A DNA stretch of 64,000 bases from Planctomycetota bacterium (GTDB lineage: Bacteria > Planctomycetota > B15-G4 > SIAN01). Position numbers and translations under genes: made by a program. Positions 17,343 through 26,930 of this stretch are shown here, in pieces; the first letter of the stretch is position 1, and every line of letters begins with the position of its first letter. The stretch covers positions 372,001 to 436,000 of the forward strand of contig JANQQL010000033.1 of NCBI GenBank assembly GCA_028289345.1, given 5' to 3'. The notes beneath the pieces were generated by a model, which was not told the DNA's origin, did no database searches, and saw only the letters and a program-made list of their open reading frames with translations.

Positions 17343-17771
17343 GGGAGTGTCTCCTTGACCATCAGACGATCGAGAATGGGCCCCCGACAACAATGCCTTA
17401 CGCCGTTCGTGCACTCCAGTAACGCGGACCCGTTTGCTGAATCAGACAATCCTCATCAGCGTGTCCCCTTGGTAACCCGGAGAAGGCCCACGGGATCCAT
17501 GGCCGAACCGGGCGAGTTTCGCCCGGCCGCGATGGCTCAACCTAGCAAAGGACCGCCCAGCAGGCGTTCTCCGGTGGAAATCGACCTCGTCCACGGAGTT
17601 CCCCGTGGGGCGAGGAGGGGTTTGGAAGGTCCCCGAAGGGAGCGGCTCCCCTCAACTGACGGGTTGGCGTGGAACCAATCCAAGGGAAGATCCGGAAACG
17701 AACTTTCCGAGAACAAGGCGATGGACCGCGCAGCCATCATCGGAACCCTGCTCAGGATCTGATCCAAGCGC
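17343..17771. other. 429-bp intergenic region
   Basis: The spacer lies between the start of the FG-GAP-like gene and the stop of the CPBP protease gene, both minus strand, so it should hold the former's promoter. I see no conserved coding frame, tRNA or strong hairpin in it. Confidence 0.4.
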
Positions 17772-18569
17772 TCACGGGCGAAGGCCGTTCCGCCGATGGA
17801 CCCACCAAAAGGCCACGGTGAGCACTCCGAAGATCGACAGGTAGCTCACCGTCCCCACCAGCGTCGACCGCTGAGCGTCTTCCTCAACGACCATGCGCAG
17901 AAGACCTGTCTCTGCTCGATCCCCGACACACCACGCGGAGAAGTTCCAGGCGGCGTGCAGGCCAATGGGAACGGCGAGTCCTCGGGTCGCGATGGCGCTC
18001 ATCCCCCAAAGCAGACCGCCCGGAATGACCCCGAGGGTAATCGTCTGCATGTCCCATCCATAGGAGAGATGACTGAGCCCAAAGGCGACGGCAGTCACGA
18101 AAACGGTAGGCCAGATCCCCATGGCTCGCTGCAGTCGTTTCACTGGGTAGCCACGAAACCCGATCTCCTCCATGCACGACGTTGCGAGGAATCGAACGAA
18201 GTAGACCATGGCGGCGCCCGCTCCGACGCCGGCAACCCTCTCGAAATGGATCGGCCCTGCGAAACCAGAGACAACGAGCACGTGAACACCAAACGATGCC
18301 AGACCCAGGATCACTCCGAACGCGAAACGCCTCAGGCTCGAAGGACTCGAGCTGTCGTCGAGATCCGTCCCCAGTCCCTTCTCAGATCGTTGCATCCACC
18401 GTGAGAGCGCGAGCAATCCGGCGCTACTGAGCAGCCCCCATGCAATCAGTTGCCAAACCTCGGAACCGATGCCGTGAGAGGTCAGGAAACCGATCAGGAG
18501 CGTGAGCGCCAGATATCCCACCCAGAACAGCAACACACGAGGGACCGCGAAGCGGATGGATCGGTTCAT
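17772..18569 (-). CDS. CPBP-family intramembrane glutamic metalloprotease
   Basis: The 265-residue product has seven to eight hydrophobic segments and the three CPBP (Abi/Rce1-like) motifs: EEIGFR (motif 1), FGLSH (motif 2) and HAAWN (motif 3). Family members cleave prenylated or peptide substrates inside the membrane and are linked to bacteriocin self-immunity in some bacteria. The ATG at 18569 begins MNRSIRFAVP, just before the first membrane helix. It follows the methyltransferase gene by 31 bp, suggesting co-transcription. Confidence 0.87.
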   Translation of the reverse strand: MNRSIRFAVPRVLLFWVGYLALTLLIGFLTSHGIGSEVWQLIAWGLLSSAGLLALSRWMQRSEKGLGTDLDDSSSPSSLRRFAFGVILGLASFGVHVLVVSGFAGPIHFERVAGVGAGAAMVYFVRFLATSCMEEIGFRGYPVKRLQRAMGIWPTVFVTAVAFGLSHLSYGWDMQTITLGVIPGGLLWGMSAIATRGLAVPIGLHAAWNFSAWCVGDRAETGLLRMVVEEDAQRSTLVGTVSYLSIFGVLTVAFWWVHRRNGLRP

Positions 18570-18600
18570 TGCATCCACGGATGGAGTCTCGCCACGAACG

Positions 18601-19716
18601 CTATGCCAACGGGACCTCGATGGCGCGAACATCGAAGCACATCCTCCGACCGGACGAAGAATGCCCGAAGGCGGCAATGACGTAATCCCCGGCGGCAATT
18701 TCGGGGGGCAGAATCCCCTCGAGATACCACCCCGAGTGACTCCACTCGGAACGGGAGTGAGCGTTTGCCACGTCCTGCCGTTCCTGGCCAAGGATGGCGG
18801 GCACCTCCCGCGAACCGTCCACCAGTAGCGTCACCTCGCAGACCTTCTCGCCAGCGGCCGCGTCCGCCGCCCATCCACTGATCCGAAACTGCCCCTCCGG
18901 AGAGGTGTCGAAACGATCGATCGAGCCGCGAACAAAGGACATGTTCCGCCAATCGTCCAGTCGGAGAGCCGGGTCCCGGCTCGCAACGTAGAGGTCCTGC
19001 AAGCTCCAAAGCTCCCGTTCAACTCCGGCGATTCTCGCCACTTGGCAGTCCCGAGCAATCTCTTCCACGACTTCGGGAGTGACAAAGGTCGAACCGTACT
19101 CGTCTGTGCTGAGATTCGCACTTTCGCTTTGGCGAATGAAGGTGAAGCCGGTCGAGTCCTTGGGAACCTCGGAACGGACCGTGCTCCCATGAGTGCTGAA
19201 GACGAGGATCCCTCCGGGAGCCAGTGCATGGGAGAGCTTGGTCAGCCACTGCTCGAACCGGTGCCGTGGCAGATGAGAGAACAAGGAAGAAGCAAAGATC
19301 AGATCGAAGTGGGGCGGAAGCTCGAGCTGATCCGGATCCGTGCTCGATTCAAAAGCCCGAACGCCAAAGGTTTCGCGCACGAACTTCACCGCGTCGCCAA
19401 GAATCTCGGAACCCTCGACGACCTTGGGGTCGACGACCTGAATCAAGTGCCGGGTGACCCTCCCGTACCCGCAAGCGAACTCGAGCACGTGGTTCAAGTC
19501 GCCCCAGCCTTTGCCGCAATGAGAAAGGATGTTCTCCAAAGCCAGGATCACTTCCCGACCGGATTTCCAGTATTCGACCCGCGCCGACTTCCCGGCGCCG
19601 ACCGTCGCTTCCAGCGTCGAGTGCATCTCATCCTCGGGATGGATGGTCTCGACAAAGGTGCTCGCCAGCCCCTCGGCTTCGAGATAGGCCCTGCCGAGCC
19701 GAAGATGCATGTCCAT
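18601..19716 (-). CDS. SAM-dependent methyltransferase with C-terminal beta-sandwich domain
   Basis: The class I methyltransferase core has motif I as VLEFACGYGRVTRHL, an acidic residue after the second strand, and FDLIFASSLFSHLP / LAPGGILVFSTHG as motifs IV-VI. The last 100 residues form a separate module with the SGWAAD opening seen in some glycan-associated proteins. The start is placed at ATG 19716 (MDMHLRLG); the frame is open further upstream but without a ribosome site. The substrate is unknown; the added domain hints at carbohydrate or cell-surface work. It is the promoter-proximal gene of the pair with the CPBP protease. Confidence 0.8.
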   Translation of the reverse strand: MDMHLRLGRAYLEAEGLASTFVETIHPEDEMHSTLEATVGAGKSARVEYWKSGREVILALENILSHCGKGWGDLNHVLEFACGYGRVTRHLIQVVDPKVVEGSEILGDAVKFVRETFGVRAFESSTDPDQLELPPHFDLIFASSLFSHLPRHRFEQWLTKLSHALAPGGILVFSTHGSTVRSEVPKDSTGFTFIRQSESANLSTDEYGSTFVTPEVVEEIARDCQVARIAGVERELWSLQDLYVASRDPALRLDDWRNMSFVRGSIDRFDTSPEGQFRISGWAADAAAGEKVCEVTLLVDGSREVPAILGQERQDVANAHSRSEWSHSGWYLEGILPPEIAAGDYVIAAFGHSSSGRRMCFDVRAIEVPLA

Positions 19717-19849
19717 CGAGATTTCGTTTCTGTCAAGGCGGGGGAGGAGGTTGCCGCTGAACGAAAGGTGAAGCAGCCCGGAGGATCCTACCACCGGGAT
19801 CCGCCGGCCGCCGCCTCCCACGGTTTGGTCGACAGCCGAAAGCCCTTCG

Positions 19850-21622
19850 TCAGTCGTACAACCATGGCAAGCACAGGATCGCCACCAACACGAACACCAG
19901 GGTCAACGGGAGCCCTGCCCGGAAGTAGTCCCGGAATCGATATCCCCCCGGTCCGTACACCAGCAGATTGGTGTTGTAGGACACCGGAGTCAGGAAGGAA
20001 CAATTCGCGCCGAACGCCACCGCCATCACGAAAACCAGGGGACTCGCCCCCTCGACCAAGTGGCCGATCTGCCACGCCAGAGGAGTCATGAAGGCCGCGG
20101 TGGCATTGTTGGACAGAATCTGGGTGAGCAACATCGCCAGGATCAAGAGACAGGCGAGAATCGCTCGGACGCCAAAGGGCCGCGCAAACTCCACGACCGC
20201 CTGAGCGGTCATTTCGGCGAGCCCCGTTTGTTCAAAGGCCAGTCCCAGCGCAATGGTGCCAGCCACCAAGAACAGAACATCCCAGCCGATCGACTCGTAG
20301 GCTCGTGGCACAGACACGCAGCGGGTGAGAATCATCAGCAATGCAGCGAGAAGAGCCCCGACTTCGATGGGGACCAATTGGGTCATGGCCAGGGCAAGGA
20401 ACAACCCCATGACCGCGGCTGCCACCGGTGCCCGCGAAGTTTTCTTGACGATGGTGTCGACGCCTTCGACCACCAACAAGCCGCGGGAGGAACGCATCCG
20501 GTTGACGGACTCTTCGCTGCCTTGGACGAGAAGAACGTCACCCACGTGAAGCACTTGGCGTTCAATCTTGTCGCGCAGGTGCGCGCCGTGACGCTGCAAG
20601 GCGAAAATGCTGACCCCGAACCGCTCCCGAAAACCGAGGTCGCTCACCTTACGCCCTTCCCAAGGCGAACCGGGAATGATCACCACTTCGAAGAGAGTCA
20701 GCGCCACACCACGAACGGAGGCTCCTTTCTCCTCGGGAGCCTCGGCTTCCCGAAGGCGAAGCTCCGCCACCGCCTCCGGGCCTCCCTTGACCAAGAGGAG
20801 GTCATTCGCCAGAACTTTCAGTTCCGGGCGCGGAATGCAAATCACTTCCCCGCGAACGACTTCCAAGACCCGCAGGTCTTCTCCCAGAAGCTTCTTGTCG
20901 TAGAGCTCCTGAAGCGTACGCCCGATGTAGGGGCTTTGGTCACGCACTTCGATCTCGGTCATGTACTCGACCGCCACGCCGCGATGGGTTCGTAGATCGA
21001 GAGAGGCTCGTTCGGGGAGCAGGCGTCGGCGCAAGACCAGCACCAAGACCACTCCGACCACGGCCAGAATCACTCCGAGCCGTGAAAAGTCGAACATGGA
21101 GATCTGCATCGCGCCGTCACTCACTTCCTCCAACGTCGACGCGACGATCAGGTTGGTCGAGGTTCCGATCAGCGTGCACATCCCCCCGAGAATCGAAACA
21201 TAAGACAGAGGCAGCAGCAATCGACTGGGGGCTTCTTGAGCACGATTCGCGAGGCCCAACACCAGCGGGATCACGATCAACACAAGAGGAGTGTTGTTGA
21301 CGAATCCGGACAAGATCATGGTCAGGATCAACAGAGCCACGTAGGTGGCCTTCGGACCGAGCCCGGTCGCCGCGATGCGGTTTGCTGCCGCGGCGGCCGC
21401 GCCCGTCTGAGAGATGCCCGCCGACAACACGAACATGCAGCCAACCGTCAGGACAGCGCTGTTGGTCAAGCCGCGAAAGGCGTCGTCGGTGGGGAGAACC
21501 CCGGTGATCGCCAGGGAGACAATGGCGAGGAGCCCGGCGATTCCAGGCGGCACCCATTCCGTGACCAGCAAGATCAGAACGCCCAGGACGATTCCCAGGG
21601 TCCACATCTGGTCGACGTTCAT
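19850..21622 (-). CDS. SLC13/DASS-type anion transporter with two TrkA-C domains
   Basis: A 590-residue inner-membrane transporter. The N-terminal half has helices ending in FVNNTPLVLIVIPLV and GTSTNLIVAS, and the C-terminal half has SNNATAAFMTPLAW, the paired clamshell signatures of the divalent-anion:sodium symporter family. Between them (about 205-390) lie two RCK_C/TrkA-C modules (IGRTLQEL...DLLLVKG and WEGRKVSDLGFRERFGVSIFALQRHG...DVLLVQG). Such proteins are usually sulfate, phosphate or dicarboxylate transporters. ATG 21622 follows GAGGAG. Near several sulfatase genes, sulfate is a plausible but unproven substrate. Confidence 0.9.
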   Translation of the reverse strand: MNVDQMWTLGIVLGVLILLVTEWVPPGIAGLLAIVSLAITGVLPTDDAFRGLTNSAVLTVGCMFVLSAGISQTGAAAAAANRIAATGLGPKATYVALLILTMILSGFVNNTPLVLIVIPLVLGLANRAQEAPSRLLLPLSYVSILGGMCTLIGTSTNLIVASTLEEVSDGAMQISMFDFSRLGVILAVVGVVLVLVLRRRLLPERASLDLRTHRGVAVEYMTEIEVRDQSPYIGRTLQELYDKKLLGEDLRVLEVVRGEVICIPRPELKVLANDLLLVKGGPEAVAELRLREAEAPEEKGASVRGVALTLFEVVIIPGSPWEGRKVSDLGFRERFGVSIFALQRHGAHLRDKIERQVLHVGDVLLVQGSEESVNRMRSSRGLLVVEGVDTIVKKTSRAPVAAAVMGLFLALAMTQLVPIEVGALLAALLMILTRCVSVPRAYESIGWDVLFLVAGTIALGLAFEQTGLAEMTAQAVVEFARPFGVRAILACLLILAMLLTQILSNNATAAFMTPLAWQIGHLVEGASPLVFVMAVAFGANCSFLTPVSYNTNLLVYGPGGYRFRDYFRAGLPLTLVFVLVAILCLPWLYD

Positions 21623-21911
21623 GCCCGCTCCTCTGAGACCTACGACACCGCGGACCCAGTGTATCCACATTCCTTCTGTTGGCGTGGCCGCGAAGGGGGG
21701 CTGCCAGACGTCAAAGCCGGCGCCGTGGAATCCGGTGGGATGAGCCCATGGCGCGGGACGTCCGACGCCGAAGAGGCAAACCACGTGCTCCACCCGCCAG
21801 TGCGACCCAACTGCCGGAACGACGGCTGGCGAACGGTGATCAGAATCGCGCGGAACGACGCCGTTCCCTCGTCACCCGACTCGGGCGCCGAAAGCCTCTC
21901 ACAACGGCATG

Positions 21912-23066
21912 CTAGAGGCCGAGATTGAGAGTCAGCGCCGCGTACGCGGTGTCAGCCACGACCAAGTAGGGCTGGCCAAGGAAATCGCACACCGAGCCAT
22001 CCGCTCGCTGGGTCTTCACGATGTGCGGGCGCAATCGCGCGTGCCAGTCTTCGCGTTCGCTACGCGGCAACAGGTTGATCGCCAGCGCGGCATAGTAGTG
22101 GCCGAAGTAATAGAAGTAGCCGGCGTTGGCGTAATACGCTTCATGAGGAATAGGGCGCATGCGAGCCACATCGAGAAATCGGTGCTCCTGAAAGAAGGGA
22201 TCGAGTCCCTTTCGGATGACCTCTGGTGTGATACTGGTGTCGCCGGCCACAGCAAGTCCCCAGTTGCACACCTGAATCCGTCCCAGACTTCCCTTGATCC
22301 GATTGATGTGTTCTCCCCCGGTGATCCGAGGAATCGGCCGCAGGTCGTACTCGTAAGCGCCGTTGGGAAGGAGGCAGCGACGCACGTACTCGTACGCGCG
22401 GCGAGGGGTCTTTGGATCTTTGCACCAGCCAAGTTGCTCCGCCTTCACCAAGGAAGGCAGGATCAGGGCCGTGCAAAAACTGGTTCCCCACTTGGGGCGG
22501 CGCGAATAGGGCGGGTTGTCGTAGTAGCCAAAACCACCGGTCGGTACCTGGTTGCGCTCCAGGAAATCCAGGAATTCGCGACCGCGACGGACCAGTCCGT
22601 CGCGCATGGGCTCTAGGCGCGAGTCCTGAGCCGCCTCCAAACACGCGACGAAGCCGTAGAGGGCCGGCCACATCGCATCGTTGTCCCAGTCATTGCCCCG
22701 CGCCGGAAGTCGTGTCTCGATCAACCAGTGCAGTGCTTGGTCCAGGGCGGCCCGCCGTTCGGTCGTTTCCGGACATTCCCGCAGGGCCATGCAGGCGAGC
22801 GCGTGCATCGCCACTTGCCAGTCGTAGAAACTGGAAACGGCGTAACCGGTGTCCAGCAGTCCGTCAATGGCTCCACTCGCCCAGCTCCCGTCGTGGTGCT
22901 GGGTCTCGACCAAGAAGTCGAGCATGCGGTCCCGGGCTCGTCTCGCCGTGTCCGCATCCAGGATGGTCGGCACCGAGGGAGTGACGAAGACCTCGGCAGC
23001 CGACTGGTCTTCGCCGCTCAGGATGGCGCCCGACAGCCCGGCGCAAAGAACCCAGGAGAGGATCAC
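21912..23066 (-). CDS. Exported alpha/alpha-toroid (prenyltransferase/squalene-cyclase-like) protein
   Basis: The 384-residue product begins with a signal-like segment (MILSWVLCAGLSGAILSG) and then repeated helical hairpins typical of terpene-cyclase-like toroids, such as DFLVETQHHDGSWASG, FLERNQVPTGGFGYYDNP and IVKTQRADGSVCDFLG. The QxxDGSW-like motif recurs, but the DxDD and Asp-rich catalytic motifs of real cyclases are absent, so it is probably not a terpene enzyme. The GTG start overlaps the stop of the preceding lipoprotein gene by four bases, so the two are translationally coupled. Confidence 0.8.
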   Translation of the reverse strand: MILSWVLCAGLSGAILSGEDQSAAEVFVTPSVPTILDADTARRARDRMLDFLVETQHHDGSWASGAIDGLLDTGYAVSSFYDWQVAMHALACMALRECPETTERRAALDQALHWLIETRLPARGNDWDNDAMWPALYGFVACLEAAQDSRLEPMRDGLVRRGREFLDFLERNQVPTGGFGYYDNPPYSRRPKWGTSFCTALILPSLVKAEQLGWCKDPKTPRRAYEYVRRCLLPNGAYEYDLRPIPRITGGEHINRIKGSLGRIQVCNWGLAVAGDTSITPEVIRKGLDPFFQEHRFLDVARMRPIPHEAYYANAGYFYYFGHYYAALAINLLPRSEREDWHARLRPHIVKTQRADGSVCDFLGQPYLVVADTAYAALTLNLGL

Positions 23067-23827
23067 TCGCCGTCCTCGGCGTCACCCATCCCCAGTTCCT
23101 CGAGAACCTCTTCCACCTCGTCTCGTGCCTGCTCCACCGCCAGACGTTGTTCCAATTCGGTGGTTGCCGCGGATTGCTCGGCCAAGGTGACCCCGGTCTC
23201 CGCCGACTTCACTTCGTCTTCGAGTTCCCGCCGTTCCCGCGGCAGTTCGTACTGCTGCAGGTCCTCCAGGTCTTTTTCTTCCACCGCCAGGTCGCGCTGG
23301 GCCAGTTCCATGTGACGTCGGCCTCGTTTCAACACGAGTTCTTTGGTCATGGACGCGAATTCATCGGCGCTGTACATGGCTTCCAGCTCTTTGAACTCAT
23401 CTCCCGCCTCTTCCGCGTCGTATCGAGCACGGTCGAGAGAAATCTGAGCCGACTCCAAGCGGCGTGGCGCTTCTCGCTCGACAAACTGTTTCAGAGCCAT
23501 CTGGGCCAGGTGCAAGCTCTCTCGAGCAGCGCGCACGTCCTCGCGAGATTCGCCCATGGCGTGCTGTGCCGTCTGCTCGGCAATCTTCAACTCCATGCGC
23601 GCCAGCTCGAGGTCCCGTGCGGTGGAACCCGACTCGTGTTCCTCGCTTTCGCCGCTTTCTGGTTCCTCGGCATCGACAGGCTCTTGCGGCGCGGGACGGG
23701 GCGCGACGATTTCTGCAGCCGGAACCGCTTTGGGCTTGGGAGGCGGGGTCGATTCGGCAGGAGCCGAACCACAGGCCGCGACAAGGAGGGCAGAGACGAT
23801 GGCAACAGCAGGAGTCCACAGCTTCAT
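23063..23827 (-). CDS. Coiled-coil lipoprotein
   Basis: The 254-residue product has a lipoprotein signal ending in LLVAAC (Cys about residue 19), a Pro/Ala/Glu-rich linker (about 20-70) and then an almost unbroken charged coiled coil to the C-terminus. Membrane anchoring with a long helical rod suggests a scaffold or periplasmic spacer. The start ATG 23827 has GGAAGAA upstream. It is followed with a GTGA overlap by the toroid protein, so the two likely work together. No known family is recognised. Confidence 0.8.
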   Translation of the reverse strand: MKLWTPAVAIVSALLVAACGSAPAESTPPPKPKAVPAAEIVAPRPAPQEPVDAEEPESGESEEHESGSTARDLELARMELKIAEQTAQHAMGESREDVRAARESLHLAQMALKQFVEREAPRRLESAQISLDRARYDAEEAGDEFKELEAMYSADEFASMTKELVLKRGRRHMELAQRDLAVEEKDLEDLQQYELPRERRELEDEVKSAETGVTLAEQSAATTELEQRLAVEQARDEVEEVLEELGMGDAEDGE

Positions 23828-24162
23828 GACTTTGAGTTCTTCCCCATCCAGAGGTTTCCGGAACCGCCGAGCGCCGAGGAACGGGCAGCAACCGCGGTCC
23901 GCCGAGATCCTTAGACTATCGGCTGAGAATGGGGAGCCAACGTAGCAGGTGACGGAAAAACCTCGAGAACGCCCCCAGGGCCGCGCAAGGTTTTTCCGCT
24001 GCAGCCCAAGCAATGCGGGGACTTTCGCTCAAGTGACATCATCTCGGGTTCCCGCCATCGCCCCGAATCCGAGGAGGCGCGAGAGGGAGACCCCAATGGA
24101 GAGGCCCCGTTAACAGGAACTCCTGGGAATTTAGGGGGAGTTCCGGTCCTGGCCCAAGGAAC
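23828..24162. other. 335-bp intergenic region with hairpin
   Basis: This spacer lies upstream of the lipoprotein gene and downstream of the TIM-barrel gene (both minus strand). It contains an 8-bp inverted repeat, GGAACTCC (24116-24123) and GGAGTTCC (24137-24144), about 20 bases beyond the TIM-barrel stop codon, possibly its terminator, but no T-run follows. Nothing else is seen. Confidence 0.4.
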
Positions 24163-25077
24163 TCAGGCGCGGAACGCTTGGTCCATACGCGCGGCGATGT
24201 CCGCGAGTCGGGCCTCGTCTCCACCGGCAACTTCCGCCGTTCCCCAACCCTCGGTGCGCTCGAAATATCCCACCTTGTCGAGCTCCGCCATCACTTCGGA
24301 CCACTCGCAGTCGCCTTCCATGATCTCGACTTGGAAGCCTTTCCAGAGCCCCTCATCGTTGCGCTTCGACCGAGAGAATTCCTTCATGTCCAACTTGAGG
24401 ATCCGCTTGCCCAACGCGCTCACCCAATGTTGGGGCCAGCCGTAGTTGACGATGTTTCCAACGTCGAGGTACCAACCAACCCAGGGACTCGAAAACTCAT
24501 CCACGTAACGAGCCGCTTCCAGCGGACTGAGCAGGAAGTGATTCCAGACGTTCTCGAAGGCAATGGCCACCCGCAGCTCCGCCGCGAGCGGCAACACCTG
24601 CCGGATCTCCTTCTGGGACCGGGTGTAGGCGTCCGCGTAGGAAACGTCTTTGTGAACGACCGCGGGAACCAGCAGCACGGTGCTGGCACCATAGTCATGG
24701 GCATCGCGAAGCGCCGTTTCTAGCCCCTCCCGACCCTGCTTGCGCACGTTCGCATCCGGATCGGACAGGTGAAAGCGCCAGTGAACCGAATCCACGACTC
24801 CGCAAACTTGCAGCCCGGTCGTGCGGATCGCTTCCAGGACTTCCTCCTTGTCGAACTCCGCCGGGCTATCCAGCTCGACCCCGTCGAAGCCCAGCTTCTT
24901 CAGCAATCGAAACTTGTCCTCGACAGACCCCTCGGTCTTGACCATCCCGTACTTGACGGCTTTCTTGTAATTGCGAGGGGCTTTTCGGGCGGCATTGGCA
25001 GTCGGGGCGAAGGTCCCGGCAGCAAGAGCCGCGGCACCCGTGGCGAGAACTTCCCGGCGAGTCCAAGTGGGTTTCAT
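24163..25077 (-). CDS. Tat-exported sugar phosphate isomerase/epimerase-like TIM-barrel protein
   Basis: The 304-residue product starts with a Tat signal (TRREVLATGAAALAAG, then ANAA cleavage), followed by an AP-endonuclease-2-type TIM barrel with FDGVELDSPAEF, a Glu in IAFENVWNHF, YLDVGN and LDMKEF, the positions that bind divalent metal in xylose isomerase/hydroxypyruvate isomerase-like enzymes. Such Tat-exported isomerase homologues are common in planctomycetes-type heterotrophs. The true sugar substrate is unknown. Confidence 0.87.
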   Translation of the reverse strand: MKPTWTRREVLATGAAALAAGTFAPTANAARKAPRNYKKAVKYGMVKTEGSVEDKFRLLKKLGFDGVELDSPAEFDKEEVLEAIRTTGLQVCGVVDSVHWRFHLSDPDANVRKQGREGLETALRDAHDYGASTVLLVPAVVHKDVSYADAYTRSQKEIRQVLPLAAELRVAIAFENVWNHFLLSPLEAARYVDEFSSPWVGWYLDVGNIVNYGWPQHWVSALGKRILKLDMKEFSRSKRNDEGLWKGFQVEIMEGDCEWSEVMAELDKVGYFERTEGWGTAEVAGGDEARLADIAARMDQAFRA

Positions 25078-25361
25078 GAGGTGTCTCCGGAGCTAGGAAT
25101 GGACCCTCGGCATGCTAACTCCGGCGGAACTCAGAACGAAAAAGCCGTCGCCCGATGACGACAACTGCGCGGACCACTCGTTTCCGTGGCGATCCACCCC
25201 AGACGTCACCGTGCTTCGCTGCGGCTCGCCACCGCTCCGGCTGAGTCTCGTCCTCGACTCCTCGACGGATCCACCGACCCGCCGGTGCCCCTCGGGTGGG
25301 GACGAGAATCTGTCGATCGAGCATCCGAGGGCTTCTTCCACCGCCTGCTAGAATTCCCGTG

Positions 25362-26930
25362 ATGGAATCTGATCTCGCCTCGCCAACCATCCGACGCCGC
25401 GGCTCTTCGTGGCGGTTCCTCGCCTTGCTTGGCGTCGCGAGCGCCTGCGGAAGCGACCAGACCCCGCCCCCGACTCCCCGCCCACAACGCATCGTCTTGA
25501 TCAGTATGGACACGGTCCGCGCTGATCACGTCAGCGGCTACGGAGGCGACACCACTCCCCAGCTGCGTCGCATTGCCGAAGAAGGCGTGTTGCTCCGCGA
25601 CTTCTACGCGGCCTCCACCTACACCATTCCCTCCCATGCGTCGATCTTCACCGGGCTCGACCCCGCCGAGCATGGCATGAGCGTGCTGGCGGCTCGCCTC
25701 GGGCCCGGGGTGACCACCCTGGCCCAGCACTTGAAAGACGCGGGCTACCGAACCCAGGGTTATCACGAGGGTGGCTTCATCGCCGGTCGCTTCGGGTTCG
25801 ACCGGGGTTTCGATTCCTACGAGGAACGGCCGCGCATTTCGGTCGCCAAGCAAGCACTTCCCGAAATCCTGGGATGGATGCGCGCCCAAGGCGAGGCACC
25901 CTACTTCCTGTTCGTCCACACTTACGCCGCCCACTACCCCTACGGCGGCATCGAGCGCTATCGCCAGGAACACCCGGAACGTGGTCTTCCCGACGACCAG
26001 GAAGTTCGCCAGCTTCGTTCCCGCGTCGCTCAACGAAAACCTCCCTTCAGCGAAGCCGAGAAACTGCGCTGCATCGTCTACAACCACTTCACGGCCAAGC
26101 ACGGCGGAGCGATCGGAAACGGCTGGAACCAACTCCCCGAGGACTTCGACGAAACGGACTGGTTCGATCTGGACATCGATCAGATCAAGACCAGCTACAA
26201 CCAACGCATCACGCTCGTTGACGAAGCAATTGGCAAGATCCGCCAAACCCTCGAGGACCTGGGTCAGTGGGAAGACACGTTGCTGATCGCCTTGTCCGAT
26301 CACGGCGAGGCCTTCTTCGAACACGGGTTGCAGCGCCACGACTACATTCCGTTCAATGAAGTTCTGAAGGTGCCTTGCGTCATTTCCTACCCTCGACTTC
26401 TCGCGAGTCGATCCGGTTCCTACGAAGTTCCTGGCTTGACTTGGCACCTCGATATCTTCCCGACCGTCCTCTCCTTGGCGGGGATTCCAACACCCGTTCA
26501 GGACAAGGGCGTGGACTTGACACCCGTGCTGCGGGGGCAATCACCCATCGACGACCAACGGGTGATTCATCCAGCGGTCCTTCGTCCCGCTCACCGCGAG
26601 CAGAAGCCCCTGCGACGGGTCACTCTCTTGCAATCCGCCAAGTTCATCGCCGGCCATGACCACTTCGGCGATCAAGGAGGCTTCCTCTTCGATCTCTCGA
26701 AAGACCCACAAGAACGAGTCAACCTCCGCGACCAGGAAACCAAGAAGTTCCGCTTGTTGGAGGCACGAGCCAAGCTCTACGAGACGACCCTTCGCTCCTT
26801 TCCCGCCGTCCATCAAGACACGGGCCAACCCATCCAGAGCAGCTCCTCGGATCAAGCACAACTCAGCCCGGAAGAACTCGCTCGTTTGGCCGAGCTGGGA
26901 TACGTGGAAGAAGCGGACGGCTCCGAGTGA
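25362..26930 (+). CDS. Sulfatase-superfamily protein with Thr in place of the formylglycine residue
   Basis: A 522-residue alkaline-phosphatase-superfamily protein. A short signal ends in a possible lipobox around Cys29. The metal-binding start LISMDTVRADH (D50) and the SDHG motif late in the domain are intact. Where sulfatases carry C/S-x-P-S-R, it has T88-I-P-S-H92, so it cannot form formylglycine. Thr is the nucleophile in NPP phosphodiesterases and phosphoethanolamine transferases of this superfamily, so it may act on phosphoesters, but this is inference. The C-terminus ends in the ELARLAELGYVEE helix. Its stop overlaps the glycosyltransferase start by four bases. Confidence 0.82.
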   Translation: MESDLASPTIRRRGSSWRFLALLGVASACGSDQTPPPTPRPQRIVLISMDTVRADHVSGYGGDTTPQLRRIAEEGVLLRDFYAASTYTIPSHASIFTGLDPAEHGMSVLAARLGPGVTTLAQHLKDAGYRTQGYHEGGFIAGRFGFDRGFDSYEERPRISVAKQALPEILGWMRAQGEAPYFLFVHTYAAHYPYGGIERYRQEHPERGLPDDQEVRQLRSRVAQRKPPFSEAEKLRCIVYNHFTAKHGGAIGNGWNQLPEDFDETDWFDLDIDQIKTSYNQRITLVDEAIGKIRQTLEDLGQWEDTLLIALSDHGEAFFEHGLQRHDYIPFNEVLKVPCVISYPRLLASRSGSYEVPGLTWHLDIFPTVLSLAGIPTPVQDKGVDLTPVLRGQSPIDDQRVIHPAVLRPAHREQKPLRRVTLLQSAKFIAGHDHFGDQGGFLFDLSKDPQERVNLRDQETKKFRLLEARAKLYETTLRSFPAVHQDTGQPIQSSSSDQAQLSPEELARLAELGYVEEADGSE

